From Opisthocomus hoazin (lineage: Eukaryota > Chordata > Aves > Opisthocomiformes > Opisthocomidae): a stretch of 64,000 bases of DNA. Each line of letters begins with the position of its first letter. The first letter of the stretch is position 1. Positions 11,101 through 26,100 of the stretch are shown in pieces. The notes beneath the pieces were generated by a model. That model did no database searches, had not been told where the DNA came from, and saw nothing but the letters and a program-made list of their open reading frames with translations. Location of the stretch: contig NC_134420.1 of assembly GCF_030867145.1 (NCBI RefSeq), forward strand, positions 43,730,912-43,794,911, in the 5' to 3' direction. Position numbers and translations under genes: made by a program.

Positions 11101-14100
11101 CTAGCCAAAGTGGGGTTTTTTTTGGTCTCTTCTGTCTCCTCTTTTGCATTACTTTGAAGATGAGAGAGTACTGTAGAAAATTGATCCTGGCATGAGAAGA
11201 GTTCGAAGTGTGGTCTTGAAAGAAGAGAGATATTTCTAATTTGTTGAAACTCTTACTGTTTTCGGCTGTGGAAGTGCAATGAAAACAATGGCTGGTGTTC
11301 TTGCTAACATTTTGTTAATCCTGCAGTTTGAGGAAAGTAAAACTACTGATACTACCAACTGCCTTGGCCTTCAGACATTTTTAGCAAAGACTAACGGGCT
11401 GAGATTCTTCATTATTGTTCAGGAGAGCTGACAAAGTCAACACACAGTCAAGTGCATCCCAGTCATATTAACTGTATTATTTTTTTTTCCTCTTTGCATG
11501 CTTTTATTCTGCATGTAGGATGTACTATTATTTAAACTCGCCCTTTCAATGTAGCGGCCATAATCCATCTAGTCACCTGACCAACCCAGACACAGGTCTG
11601 AGCTTTGGCAAAAAGGTGGTAATAGTGTTTGTTCATGGTTCTTTTCCAGAATCAAGGTCCTGTTTTTTGATTCTGGTCCCTCTCTTCATGTGAACATATT
11701 CTGATAAACAGTCATAACCTGGATATTCTATTTCTAAATGTCACTTACATTGAGATGTAAGTATTGAAAGTTATTTTTCAGAGAGAGTTCATCTTAGTTA
11801 TCTATAGTTATTTTATTGGTGATGTAGATTAACCATGTCACAGATATAGATACCCTCAGCTGGCTCTGTACATGTCTGATTTGGGGCTAAGAAGTTTTAT
11901 TTGTGTTGTTAGCTCAATGTTCTGAGAATTCAGCTGTGCTATTGCTATGGCGAATTCGGATTTGGGCCTAAACTAAGAAACCTCCCTAGACTTGTACTGA
12001 TTTCAAGACGACTAACTCCAGTCACCCTGTGCATCGTTCTTGATACTGGCTGGCTGGGTTAGCAAGGCCAGAGATACCATGGTGACTTTTCTTGGAGCCT
12101 GCTGTGAAGTTTTAAAAAATAATAATAATAAAAAAAAGTTGTATTGAACTTCTGGAATGCATCTGCCCTGCACTTCTGAGTATGGGAACTTACTAGTTAG
12201 GGCCAACATGAATGTTTAGGGTCAGGTTAGGTCCTGTGCTGCATCTCTACGCCCTCTGGGATCTGATGGTAATACGAAGATAATGGAATGCAAGAGTCAG
12301 CTGGGATTCAACAGAGAGCATCAGGTGTCTGGCTAAAAAACTCAGGCTTTCCCACTGTGTTATTCCCACTGTCTCCCTTTTTTCCCTGCAGTAATCGAAT
12401 ATCCTTTATTGAAGAAACATTGTGAATCATAATTTAATTTCCACACATGATTATTGTATAGGAGACAGTGTGTGGAGGAACTTGCTGCTTCCTTTATGCC
12501 TCTTCAGACATGAGCTACTGTTGATTTTTTTTTTCTTTTTTACTGATCATTGATTTGCTTGTGTTTTCTCCTTATCTGTGATTTGTAGATTGGTCTCCAA
12601 GTTTCAGAGGATGAATTTTCCTCTGGTTCAGGGGATGGTTAATCAAACATCTGTTTAAATAGCAAACTGAAGAATAAAATCTCTGTGCTTTATCATCTTA
12701 GGAGTAAACAGAGGCTGTGTACTCCCTAGGGAGAGCTGTACAACTTTGCTTGTTAGCCGTCTCACTGTTTTGTTTAAAGGAACATAACTTTCTCAATACT
12801 AAATTCTTTAAGCTGGGAATCTGGCTACCCAGCTTATTCTCAGTACCTTCATACTCTTCTAGTAGAAAAAGGCTGACCACAGCTTGTCTTTCTTTAAAGG
12901 GTCTATGGACTGACATACAGCAGTGTATAAAGAAAACAAAAGATGCTACGCAAGAAAGAGTTGTGTGGTGTTGGTTTTGTTTTTTTTGAAACACATGTTA
13001 CTCTTTGAATTATAACAGTTAATATTTGGTTGTACTGAAGCTTCCAGGAGGTCTTCCAACATAATTCAACCTGGTGAGCCATTAAAAAATATTATTTCTT
13101 GCATGTGCTTTTTAGTTACGGGAGTTAAGTATTGATGAAAATGTAAAAGCTGTAAACAAACTCAGCGTCTTTTTAATTGCTTCGTCCTGGTTTTTTGTTG
13201 CTTAGTTGTTACAGATGCTTTCAGGGTAGATGAGACTTTGTTTTCTGACGTAAAAATCAAGTGGAAAGCATGCATTGCACTTCCAGAATATATCCACCTT
13301 TAATATATCACAAGAAATCAGAAAAGGAGTATATTATCTTTCTCATTGCTGTACTTTAATAGTTTAGGTCAATACTTACCTGAACTCTAGTTTTTAGAAA
13401 GTTCACTAGAGACTGTAGTGAAGGTTACCTGTGGTAGGATTATTTTAGTTTTATAGTACAGTGACCGCTTTTCAAAAGTGAAGTGGGTACCTCAGATTTT
13501 TTTTTTTAATGTTATCCTTTGGCAAAATACTTAGATTGTATTTTTATTTCGCAGTTTCCTCTAGAAATGTAGAGTTTGCAAGTTTTTGCAGATTAACTTG
13601 AGTTTGTTAGCCTGTTAGCAGACATGGGCTGAAATGTGGGTGCCACTGTCACTTAAACTAGTAATGTTGTAGAGGTGTGAGAAGCTAAGAACTAAGGTGA
13701 CGAATGCAATTAAGTGTGATTTATTTACATTATATTTTATTAGAATATATAACATTGTCAATATTTAGGAATTAAGTTCTCTTGCACTTAATTTTTTTTT
13801 TCTTCCTCTTTCTTGCAGTAAATCTAGCCCTCGCCCTAGCAGCAAATGATTCGGTAGGTGAACATCTAATTATCGGCCTGAATGTGAAACAAGTGTGTGT
13901 CATAAATAAAATGGATACTGCTGGGGGCAGTCATATACATTAAAGCCAAGTATTTACTCTGACAGTTAATTTCTTTGTTTGTTTTTCATGGACTTCTGAG
14001 TTTATATTAATTTGTTTATATTTTGTCAGTACCATGAATGACTTAGCTCTCATCCTTCATCTGCGTTTGGCTGCGTTCTTTCCCTTCTGTGTTTCTGAGT

Positions 14101-17100
14101 TCACCTGCAATTCTGTGAGGATGTGTAAATGTAGTAGAGAATGTTTGTGCAGGTTGGAGACAAGTAATAAATAATTAAATTCTATCAATTCAGAGCACTG
14201 ACTTGGAAAAAATATGAGTCAGTGATGGATAGTGTCCAAAACGTTTTTTACAGCTCTAAAGATTTACTTTTTCCAGAGAAATTAATGTGCAAAAAAATAC
14301 TTTCTGTATAAACAGCTGAGGATAAAAAAGGAGCTATGTGTGTTCCTTAAAGCTTGGAAATGTATTTCTTGAGTCACCAAATATCATTGTCCAGTTTGAT
14401 ATTGCTCAAACTGTTACTTGGGCTGTAAATAGACAGTGGGAACCATTCAAGTGTAAAACCAACAGGTCTTCCTTTTGTCCACCTGCTGCTATAAGCCTGG
14501 GAGTAGTTCCATTGGGCACATTTGTTGCTGCAGAGGTAAGCTTAGAAGCAAGCTTCGTTTCCTATGTAAAGGTGTATAATGCAGGTTTTGTACTCATAAA
14601 GCATTAATTAAAAACAAAGTATTCTCAGGTACTTTAATTTGGTAAATGTAGCATCTTTTTCTTGTAAAAGGTGAGTAAAAGAAAACAACAGGTAGGAGTG
14701 AGGTTTACATGCGATCTGCACACTACCTGTAGGAATTTTGTAAAAGATTAAAACAGTTTCCATAAACTCCGTCATACTTGATAAGAAGAGAGTGTTTAAA
14801 GCTGTTTTCTGAAATATATACTGTTTGTAATGGCATCTCATCTTGATATTTCACAGTTTTTAATTCTGTGTTTTAAATAGGCTGCTGGAGTAATTTGATT
14901 TCAGAGAAAAATCTGTCATCTTGAAAAGCAAAACTGCTTGAACAGTTCCTTCTAATTAACTTTAAAACATGGCATTTGCTGTAATAATTTACAAAATGAA
15001 TGTGATCCTGCAATGTGATCTGTGTTGTGGCATGGTCATTGAGCAGCTCCATGGAAACCAAGTCAACTAATTGCACATAACTTTCTCTACCAGCTTAAGT
15101 GATTTTAGGGTTGTGCCTGATACTTTTCAAACATGCAGTTTTGTGCATTGTTTAAATTTATATTTAGATAAAGCATCTCTTGGTAATTCTGACATACACA
15201 AGTTGTGGGATTATACCCTTTTGTCAGGAGTTAGACATCTGGCTTTAAACATAATAATAACATAATAATGTGATACACCACTTCAGTAGCCCATTAAACA
15301 CTTCTAAAACACACAAATAAGAGACCATAGCCTAGAATGATTGAAGTTGTCGCTGGAGTTATTTGGAAAATCGGAGACTGAGAAAAAATTTTAAATGAAA
15401 TTGAGCTAAGAAAGTTAAATAAACATAGAATATGCTAGTCATTTCTGATGTTACAGTTATGTGGTGGTGTGAAACACGAGGCCAGTGTCTCGCGGATGCT
15501 CGTCAACAAAGAGCAGCTCAAACTGATGAAATAGCTGTGACTTGCATGAGCTGATGGTCACAATTTAACAAGCCGCTGCCATCATGATATTGTACATTGA
15601 TGTAGTTAGAGGTTAGAAAATATGAAATTAAGGTGGATTGAATAAACTCAACTATATCTTCACACGTAAATATGTATATTTGAAAGATAATGATGGTATA
15701 CATCATATTTATGTTTAACCTTTGGGCTTGAATTTGCTGGTGTGTTCATTTGTGTTTTCCCGTTAATTTCAGTGCACAAGTTTTGTGAGTTGAAGTTATG
15801 AAATTAATATCTCTGGGACCTTGATCCAGGCTGGAATCGTCCAGTGCTCTGAATTGTAGGGATCATTGCAATGTTCAGTTTTGTTACAGTGAAATAAATA
15901 AGGAGGTTGTTTTCCAGAATCCACTGGTACCTCCTGGTGAACTTTATAGTGAATTTCTTTGAGCTCAGATATGCAGCAATGGACTTCTTAATTTTACTTC
16001 TAATAACTACTGATTGTGCATCACCTTCCCATGGTTTGCGTCCCCTTCATTGCTACCATAAGGTCACCTCTTTCTGATGAAGCAGTAATGATTCTGTTAG
16101 TAGCCCAGAGCTTCAGCGGCCTCCTACAATTTCATTATAGTACTTATGTCTCTTATAAGCAAAATACAGATTTATGGAAACTGGTACTTGAACTTGATGT
16201 ACTGTTTAAAGGAGGAAAGAAAGGACTTGTGAAGAAGAATAGGTCACCGTAACAATAAAGGTCTGTGTTTCCTTCATTAGATACTGATTTTCAAAGCAAG
16301 TAGTATGCTGGTGCTGAACGACTTGAGAGATCAGAAGACAACATTCTTTTTGAAGTGTTCTTTTTCTAAGATTACACAGGTCACAGACTATTGAGAACAA
16401 CTGTTCTCTGGTGATGGAGATCTGTGGAAGATGCTCTCAGAGGAGTTTGGTTTACAGGCGATCCTTGCTGCTTTCAATAGCCGCTGTGACATCTTATTGT
16501 TGTTTGATAGTGCCGTAAGCTGGAAGAAGATTAACAGTCAAAGCATAAAGAAATTTTTTGTCCTCTTGATAAAAGAAAGCTTCCTTCCATCTTCTCTTAA
16601 AAGTGTCCTTTCTACAGTTAAACAAAACCAAAACCTCACTCTTTCTATAGATAGATAATTTTTTTTTTTTGTATGGAAGCTTTTTCAGTTATAGTGATGG
16701 TCTGAAGTATTCAGGTATTGACAGAGCCTTGGACGTTGTCATTGGCGCACAGTGTTGTTGGCAGAACTGGGATTAGAATTCAGGAGTTCAAGTCTTACAT
16801 GCTCGTGCTCAGTCTGTTTGGCATGTTTTTACCTCATGGTTACAGAGTACATAATTCAAGACAGGGTTTCATTTAGATGCCTAGATACCATGTCCAAGAC
16901 AAAGTAGGTTTTTTTTGAAGTTTTGTTTTGTTTTGGGTTTTTTTTGATGCAAAGCCAGGGGAACAAGCAGGGCAGCCTCTTACCCGTTTCAGGAATATTA
17001 GGCTTTTGGTACCCTGGGTTACCTGTTGTAGATGGATTAGTTAAGAATTGCATAAGATCTTGTGCCTGTACCAAGACCTATAAATCTATACAGTGTTCTT

Positions 17101-20100
17101 TTTGTGTTAAGAAATAACTTAAAGTTTTACCCTTGTGTCCTATTTTTAATTGCTTGCTTAGTTTGACATCTGATTCTTTTCATTCTTTTGATGTACCAGC
17201 AGTCGGTTGTGCTCCCCTAGGAGCACTTGGGAGGAATTTTTGGGTTTTTTGCCAGGACGATTCATATTCAGACTAGAATGACTATTTATGAAAGCTGCCT
17301 GGCCAGAGACGATTTATTATAGTAGAAACAAGTTGAATTAATAGATGGCAGCAATAATAGGATAGAGATTGCTTGTTTATGAACAGAGTATTTTAGTGAG
17401 CAAACACCAGCTGTGCATGACTAAGGATGGCACAGATCCAGTTGGGAGGCTGTATGCTTGTGCTGTCACTATGAGGCAAGCTCCCCAGTCAGATTTCCTT
17501 CGACTCCCCTTTTCTTGCCAGGAAGGATTACATTTTTCACTATAGGATGAAATGTTTTTTGTGTTGTGAAGGACAGAGGAGCAAGAAGTAAAACCATATG
17601 GAACAAATTAACATGTAAGCGTAAGCAAGTGGTTTCTGTCTGCAGTAGTGGGGGCACATGATTAAAGGCATTGGTTTTAAATGTTGTAGCCTAACTGTGT
17701 CAGGGTCAAGCAGACCAGGACCAAAATTTGAAATACATCAAGAGTAATTTTATCTTAAGGAGTGGCCGTTGTTTTCCCAAGCAAACCCACTGGTTGCTGA
17801 GCAACATGATATTTTAAATATAAGACCATCCAGGTTTCTGTACCGGGGGAGACAGCCAGGCGGCAGAGGGAGCAGAGCGCTGCTCCCTCATCCTATTGCA
17901 TTTGACTTCAGGCAGTAAAACGCCAGACTCATTGGCTTGTAATGTAAATAAAGCTGGGGAAAGTTGATGATTGGCTAAATAAAAAACACTTATTTAAACA
18001 ATATCACAGTCAAAATGTCACAATGCAGATTTTTTTTTTTTTTAAGAAGACAGAAAACTTGTGGATATTTGCCTGTTATACGCATACATGAGTAAGAGGT
18101 TTCTCACAAATATATAGTGAGTTGTAGCATAGAAATTGCGTAGTTATGAGCAGAGTCTTCATCTGAATTCACTACTGTGATAATAAAATTAGTTTTAATT
18201 ATTTCAAAATGTGTGTTTAATCAAACAACACTGATTTTTAAAACGACTCAAAATCCACCCAGACTGCTTTCTTTACATTACAGCTTTTTTTTCAGATATT
18301 TGGCTTCTGTAATTAAAATATTTGTCTACAGGATAATATTTGATTGCTGCATTGATTGATGACTTCCCAATATATATACATTTCCTTCTGGTAAGGAAAA
18401 AATTCCATGTGGGGGAAACAAACAAATAAATCTAGAAGAATTTAGACAGTAATGGGCTCCTTCACTGAATAATTACAGTGTGAAGGCAAGTTTTGACCTG
18501 TTTTGTCCTCCTCCTATCCAGCTTTCCTAATTACTAGGGTTTGACTTCTAGACAGCTTTACCCTTGTTGCTTAGAGAATCGGAAGATTTTAATTGCTATA
18601 GATAAGGTTTTTGTGCTTGTTTCTTAATGCTAAGAAGTGTCAATAAAGTTGGAGATGCCAGTTATTATTGATTGGGGTTATCTTGCAATGACAGCTCATC
18701 TTCTAGGTCAGCTGAGAAAATGAGAGAATAAAGCTTCAAAAATCTTACTGTTTTTTAAGTAAAAAATGAGTAGCAGTAAAAATATTTTCAAATGTAGGCC
18801 ACTAAAATGTTTTGTTTTAATCAAATGACTATATGCTTAATTTGAGGGAAACAAAAATTTTTACTTTTTTTGTTGTTGTTGTTTTTACAGTCCTGCAAGC
18901 ACAGTTGATTACCTGCATCCTTGGTCTTCAAGTCATAGATGTCAGAGAGACTGATGTGAAAGGTGGAGCAGGTTTATTGTAATTTGACTTGCTGTGAAAG
19001 CATTGAAGCATCTTGTAGAGGTGTAGTGATGTTTGGGATTCTATTTTGGATTTTGATTATTTATTTTTAAAATGGTGTTTTATTGAAATTTATTTTTCAG
19101 TAGGATACATAATCCTATAAGAAGGCCAAACAAGGTTGAATTACTGATGTCTGACTATTTAGAAATCTGACTAGGAGCTATGGCAGGAAACAAGTGCCAG
19201 AGAAGTTTAGTAGCTGACAGAAAATTAGAAGATCTTCATATGAAGCAAAAGGACTTTTAAACCAGTAGAAGAGTGGGTGTTTAAAACAAGTCTGCATTTC
19301 AAGGATAGAGAGTGAGAAAATTGCAGTGGTACTTTTATGTGTTTAATCCAATTTACAGCCAGGCACTTAAATAGTGTGCATCTGAAAGAGTTAGAGAATT
19401 AAGGATTAAAAGATGGCTATTCAGTGTGTCAGTATATCAAACGAGGAATCCAGAGCCTATCCTGATTTTAAGATCCCTTTTGTCCTATGTGTTGCTGCTT
19501 GCAGTTTGGGATTAGCTCTAAGTCTATAATAACATTAAAAGGGTAAATTGAGAGTCCTGGTGGTGGATTAAGAGCACCAGCTTTAAAAATAACTGGCACC
19601 TTCACTTAGCAAAGCTGGAATTTCTGGCTGTGAAATGGGCTGCAGCTGCTGAATATTAGGAGCACTTCTAATGTAGGAAATCCTTCACCGTGTAGAACAA
19701 CGGCAGCTCATTAACCTGTGCCTCCATCCCTCCCAGGCTGAACACCAGGGAATTCTGGTGGTGTGCAGAGTTTACTTCAAAGTAAAAAATCACCTGCTAA
19801 TGTTCAGTGGGGATACATATGCCCTACCAAGCATGGAAAAAAGTCTCAGAAAAGATGAGCAAAAATGAAATTAATGCTGTCAAAGAGTCTCTGGATGTTT
19901 AGCAGTAACGTGGGCTATGTTGATTAACAGCTATTTATAGCAGCTTTTTGAGAACTGTTTGTTTTTTTTTCTTCTTCTTTCTCTCTGGTGTGAAGTCTTT
20001 TATCAGGCTTGTTCCTCAACAAAGCATTTGACAACTTGGAAGAAATCAATGAACAACACCAGATTCTCCACTGAACACGGAAGTATGTGTGGAGGAGTCC

Positions 20101-23100
20101 TCTGTGACATATGAATGGAACCGGTTGCATTTGATTGAAAAAATCTGTAACTGGAAAATGTAATTCATTTCATAGCTGATATTACCTAAACCTACTTAAA
20201 GAAAGTGTCTCGGACAGATTAAAGAACTCCTAAGGGTTGTCTGCTAAAATAGTTAGCAGGAGGAAAGATACGGATCATTTTGTCATTAGCGTGGACCTGT
20301 GTCATGTGTACAAGGACCATGTGTAGTAAAACTCACCTGCCTAAGAGAGCAAACATAATAGCAATTGAATAATTTTGAATCTGCATAAGGAAAGGCGAAG
20401 GAGGCAAAATTTACTGTATTCTTACAAGTCCTCTCTCTGACAGTATATAGAGAGAGTGTGTTTAATATGACCTTCAACAACTTTATTTTTTTCCCCCGAA
20501 AGGATTTATTGCAACTAGGTTCAGAGCTTGAAAATCATTAATTCAGAATACAGCTATCTTGCAGATCCGTCGCTCACAAAGTGGTGGCCAAGTTCAGAGG
20601 CTAAACCAAACTTTAATTGCATTGAGAGTCTTGCCAGAGAAGTTAAAGGAAAGGATCTTTTAAGTGGGGTTATCTATGCCTGTAATTTGTGTGCTGCACA
20701 AAAGGAAGCTGTAGGATTCTCATCTTTCAGGGGTGTATTCAAGGATATCTTCTTTATCTATTGATGTAGCATTTGGTTTTCTTGTAAATACAGAATCTGT
20801 ACCTGGTGATTGTGAAAACTTGTTTTCATTTCTTAGTGTAGATGAGAGAAGTTTCTAAATTGGTGTGAAAACTTAACTTATTGGTACTGGGGTAAGAGAT
20901 GCAGTGATTATATAGATGTACCTCATCCTGGGTATTTGTCAGAAATATTTAGACCGGTCTAATTGGGCAAATTAATACCTTGTTGAGAAAAATAATGGTA
21001 GTGAAGTAAAAAGGATGATGTAGTCAGTGATGTAAGAGGAAAAGATGAAGAGGAGTTATAGTTCTTTACCACAGTCCTTTATCCTGTAATTTTTTTTTTT
21101 TTGGTGGTCTTGAACTCACCAGTGATAGGATGAGACTGTGACAGCTGGCACCAGTAGTGCAGAAAGAGCAAATCTAGCAAATCCTAGCAGTAGTTAGCCT
21201 ATGCTAGAGAACATTTAGCTAGACAGGGGGGAACCTTAAGAGCGTTGATAAGAAGGTAAATACAAACATCTGTGAGTGTTTAAGTATACTTTTTGCTGCA
21301 TAGACCAAAAGAGTACTTTTGTGTTTTGATGTGCAGACAAAATATTTGTTTTTAATTTTGTGTTTTCTGTGCCTGATGAAATATTGATAATGGTCTTACC
21401 GAAGAGCCTGATGATTCTTCATGTGTTACTTCAGTATATTTTTTTCAAAGTAGCTTGCCCTATGTCCAGTGACACGGAAGTACATGATTAAATCATGTGG
21501 AAATGCTTACATAGTTAGTTATATCTTCAGAGTTTAAGCTCTTCAGAACTTACAGTTAGGCAAAAAAACCCCACAGGTCTCTAGTAAGTATTTTTCAAAT
21601 GTAGTAAACTTGAAGATTGATTTGGACTTTCTTCCACATCTGGGCGGGTGGAAGAAAAGGAAAACTGTTAACTTGAGAACAGCTGTTTTGAACTTGGATA
21701 TTGCTATGCCAGCTGGAGAGCCGGAATACTGTTTGTTAATAGCACAGGATAGAAATATTTTCATAAGGAGAAAATGCGAAGTGAAGTTACATTACCTGAG
21801 TTCTTTTCCTGCAGAGTGCCGAGGGTGGCTGTGGCAGTGGTATGTGCTGTGCTCTGAAAAACACTTAGAAGCAGGGTGACTTTGACATGCTTGGGTGTGC
21901 TTTGGCTGCTGCATTTCTGTGTGCATAACCCTAATATTACTTCAGAAAAAAAATGATTCAGCATCAGTATGAAATGTATATGCACATGAAAATAATGTCA
22001 GAGGACATTAGAGGAATCCTAGAGCTTTTTCTTTTCTCGTTCTTTTTTTTTTGTGTGTGTTCTTGGCCCTGCTTGTGATCCCGTCATCTGTTCCTTGCAT
22101 CCTGCCCAGACGTTCTTCTTTGCATTCTCTGATGTTATGCATGTTTTTTAGGAATTGTTTTAACAGAGCAGTACTTTGAAAGATGTGATGATTGATATGA
22201 GGTGTGGGTTACGTGGGTGAAAACACATTTTATTAAAATTTAATTTTTTTCATTATTGTAACTCGTGCATCTGGATTAAAGTTCACTCAGCATGAGAAGT
22301 ATCTGGTCTTGGTAATTCTGATTAACAGTTTCATGTGGTAGTATCCAGGTGTATACAAATTATTTCATCTCTTGGGGATTTAAAACAATGTAAATGCTGG
22401 AAAAGATGATCTGGACTGTGCTGTCTGTGCCTGCCTTAAAAGATCGCTTGGTAGCTGCCGTAATGATTTTCAAAGATAATTAAACCTTGGGTGAAGGGTT
22501 ATTACTAGTATTCTAGGGATGCTTAGATAATGCAAATGCAGGGATAGTTAGGAGAAACAAAACTCAACCCCTTAGCTTATTGAGCCAGTGCTTTCTGTGT
22601 AAGCTGCTACTTTTAGGCAGTGTGAAGTCTTTTTACCTAACATGATGAATTGCTTTATGAAGGAAAGAACTACCTTAGGCTGTCTTCAGTGAGGTTCTGC
22701 CAGTGATTTAAAGATTTTTCTGAAAGACCTTTCTCCTATAGTCCTGTAGAAAGCACGACGCCTACAGAAACACTTGGGCTGTCGTTAACAAGAGTTGTAG
22801 AAACTGGAGAACCTGTTAATTATTTTTCTGTTTGAAGATGACTGTTTTATTGAACACGAATGTATCCACAAGCTAAAATGGTGCATCTCGGAAACAGGTA
22901 TGCTTGAGGAAGTGTGTAAATTTTTTTGAGAAGCTGTCAGGTTTATTGTATTAGCTTGAAACAAAGATCAGCTTTGTAATTTGGGGTAGTACCTGAATTT
23001 GCAAAGCCCTCCAAGATAGTTGGGGGATATTTTTCTCCAGTGGGCATGTATTTATTCTTCACTTCAGGAAACTTCATACATTTGTAGATACTTTCCTGCT

Positions 23101-26100
23101 GACTCCTGGGAATAAGTGGCCTGTGGTGGTGAAAATCTTGACTATGCCCAGGAGGTCATGAAGTCAATCTCATTAATTTAGATATCCAAAATCTTCAGTC
23201 CCTTTAGGCTGAAAACAAAACTGTAGTGAATTGTAAGATCATTGTACTTAGTTAGTACATATTCATGATCCTTATTGGGGGGAGAACCCTCAGAAAGTTG
23301 AGGGAAAGGATGTCAGTCAGGTATAGGTTTTTCTGCAAATACTTACTTTCATTTGAGAAGTAATTAGGTGGCACAGCCCGTAGGTGATGTTTTGATCAGT
23401 TCGATTAGCTGCTGACACAGATAAAGGGACTGAGTCATGAATCTTTCTAATCTATTAAAATATGCGTTTAGTACAAGAACAAAGAGGCTCTAATACTGTT
23501 GTTGATGTCTTTGAAATCTAACGTAAAAATGGGTCTTTTCAATCTTTTTGAAATTGCAGCTTTCATGCAGTAGGCAAGAAGTAGAATCATTTGTCAGTGT
23601 AACTCCTGAACTTTTTTCTAATAGCTTTCACAAGACGTTATAAAGAAAGAGACATTAAAATATCTAAATTAATTAATCCATGCAATTACATATGCTTTGC
23701 TCTGTTTAATAGAAAAGTACATTGAATAGCTGAACCCAGATTTGGTTGATTTTTGTAGTAAAAACTTACTTTTCAAAGTACATAGTAGATCACCTACAGT
23801 AATGCATTTTTCACTTCTTGGTTGTTAAATTTAAGATGCATTTGGCTTATATTAGGTAAATTTGACAGTTTAAATTGCTCAGCTGTGAAGGGTGCCTTCA
23901 GGGTTTACTGTCAACAGCTTAAAAAAAGAGAAGAAAAAAAGAAAGCAACCTCCACAGAAAAACAACCCCCTAATCCTGAATTATTGTATTTGTTATAGCA
24001 ACAAGGATTAGTCTTATTTCTAAGGTGTCTAGGCTTCTATGATTTAGTTTCTTGATCTTAATCAAATTTCAGATTTATTTAGAATTAGTGGCCTGAACAC
24101 CTAGGTTTTTAATCCAAGTGCAATTCTGTTTTTAAAAAAATCAAACAAACTTGATTGTGATGCCACAGAATACACTTCATGTTTAGAAATCCTGTTCAAG
24201 GGTAGAGATGCTGTGTACTTCCATTAAAAGCCTTGTTATACTCTTCTTCTAACCGGAAACTTGATAGTTGTCACTGAGGTTTTGTCTTTCCAACTTTCCC
24301 ATCAAAACTGTGATAACAAAATGGCTTAAGATACGATACCAAACTGTGAAAGTTTCATCCAAAAGATAAAGCACACTTTTTGAAAAACTAACAGTGAAGG
24401 TCTGATTCGACGTCGTTGGAAAAGCTCCCATTGCTGCCTTAACCTTTCAAACAAGACCTTAAACATACTTGCTTGCAATTTTGCAAAATGTTGAAGAGTT
24501 TGCTTTTTATATTATGGAAACTTGATGTTCAGCAATTTAAAGGGCTCACTCTTCTTAATTTGCAGAACTTGGTAATTGGTAGTGTATCTCGCCATCTGTA
24601 GGAAAAATAGTTTAATTTCCACAAAATATGTATGTATATCTATAAAAAAACATATAGAATCTCGTAAGTCTAGACTACATAGTTGAAATAATTTTTATTT
24701 AAAGTTTATTGCCTAATGTACCATATGTAGTTGAATAAACCCATTTTTTAGCATTCTTTTGTGTAAATGCATTTGGTTAAAATGTTATGTCTGCTTAATT
24801 GGCTTCAGAGACTTGCATTTCACTATTTTGAAGATGTCTGAAAGTTTACTCTGGCCACTTAAATGGAAGATGAAAATATGTTTTTAATGCTTTTCACATT
24901 CCTTGTAGTCAATAGTATAATTCAAATTGCATTAATTCAATTATATTTATAAACATTGTGCTTTTTTTACAATAAATTTTGATACCTTTTAAATAAAGTT
25001 AAAATATTATTTCTGCATAAATGTACATGGATTAGAGAGAACATTGCTTGTAATATTTGTTAATACAAAGTCTGTAGTCTGCATTGTAAATAAGAAAACG
25101 TGCTAGTGAGAATTCTTTGTATTGAGAATCTAGACTTTTATGAAGATGTCTGGCTCAACTTGTAGAGACATTGTTATATTTCATGCTTCAATTGCAGTTT
25201 AGTGAGAAAGGAAACAGTGATAACCTATTATTTAAAATCAAGATCACATTCTTATTCTTACGGGCAGTTTTGAAATTTTGCTCAACTAATGATTCATAAA
25301 GACAGACATTTTGACAAATACTTTTTTTTTGTTCGTTACACAGGCAAAAGAAGTTGGTCTACTTGATGCTGACATATATGGGCCTTCAATTCCAAAGATG
25401 ATGAACTTAAAAGGAAACCCAGAATTAACACCAAGTAAGTAGAAGTGGTTTTTTTCTTCCTGTCTTCTTTGTACAAGGGTGACCATGGACCATTCATTGG
25501 TGCTTTCTTGGTGTGGCACAGAAGGGATGCAAACAGAAGAAGACGACTTACTATATTTTTTTAATTTTCATTGTTAGTAATGAGGTTGCTTTCAAAGCTA
25601 GCTTGTACAACTAGGAACGTATTCAGCGTTGTCTTTTTTCTTTTATGTTGGCCCACAGGCTTTGGGATTTTCATGGATTATTAATAGAGACACTGGAAAG
25701 GGTAAATAGGAAAAGAAGGTTGTTGTCAGTATTTTTAAATTTGCAGTACAGGATCCCACTATAGAAGACCTCCAGATTAAAAATCAAAAAACACTAGTCT
25801 GGGAAAAAAACCCGACTAATCTAGGAAATAAGAGAAGAATCATTACAGCAGCTTGTATGAAATATCATTGAAATGGTGTTTGATCTCTCTCTTTTTTTCA
25901 GCCAGACATGCCAGGCCTCTTGATTCATTTTTTTTTAAGTTCTGTGTTTAGGAATGCAGTGGTTGTGACTTCACTACCAGAAGGTAAAGTCAGTAGACGA
26001 AACTCCTAATTTTCCTTCTGCTAGGAAGGATCCTGGTCTGGACAAAAGTAAATTCAGGTAGAATAGTCTGAAGAGAAATAAGGAAGACCTAAAGCAGGAA

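Larger units (their letters stand above)
13854..25343 (+). other. NUBPL intron 3 (11,490 bp)
   Basis: AT-rich intron. No LINE, LTR or RNA gene was recognised. The only standout is a GC-richer islet at about 17780-17960 (listed separately) and a second, weaker one at about 19600-19760. Donor GTAGGT, acceptor TTACACAG. Confidence 0.85.
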
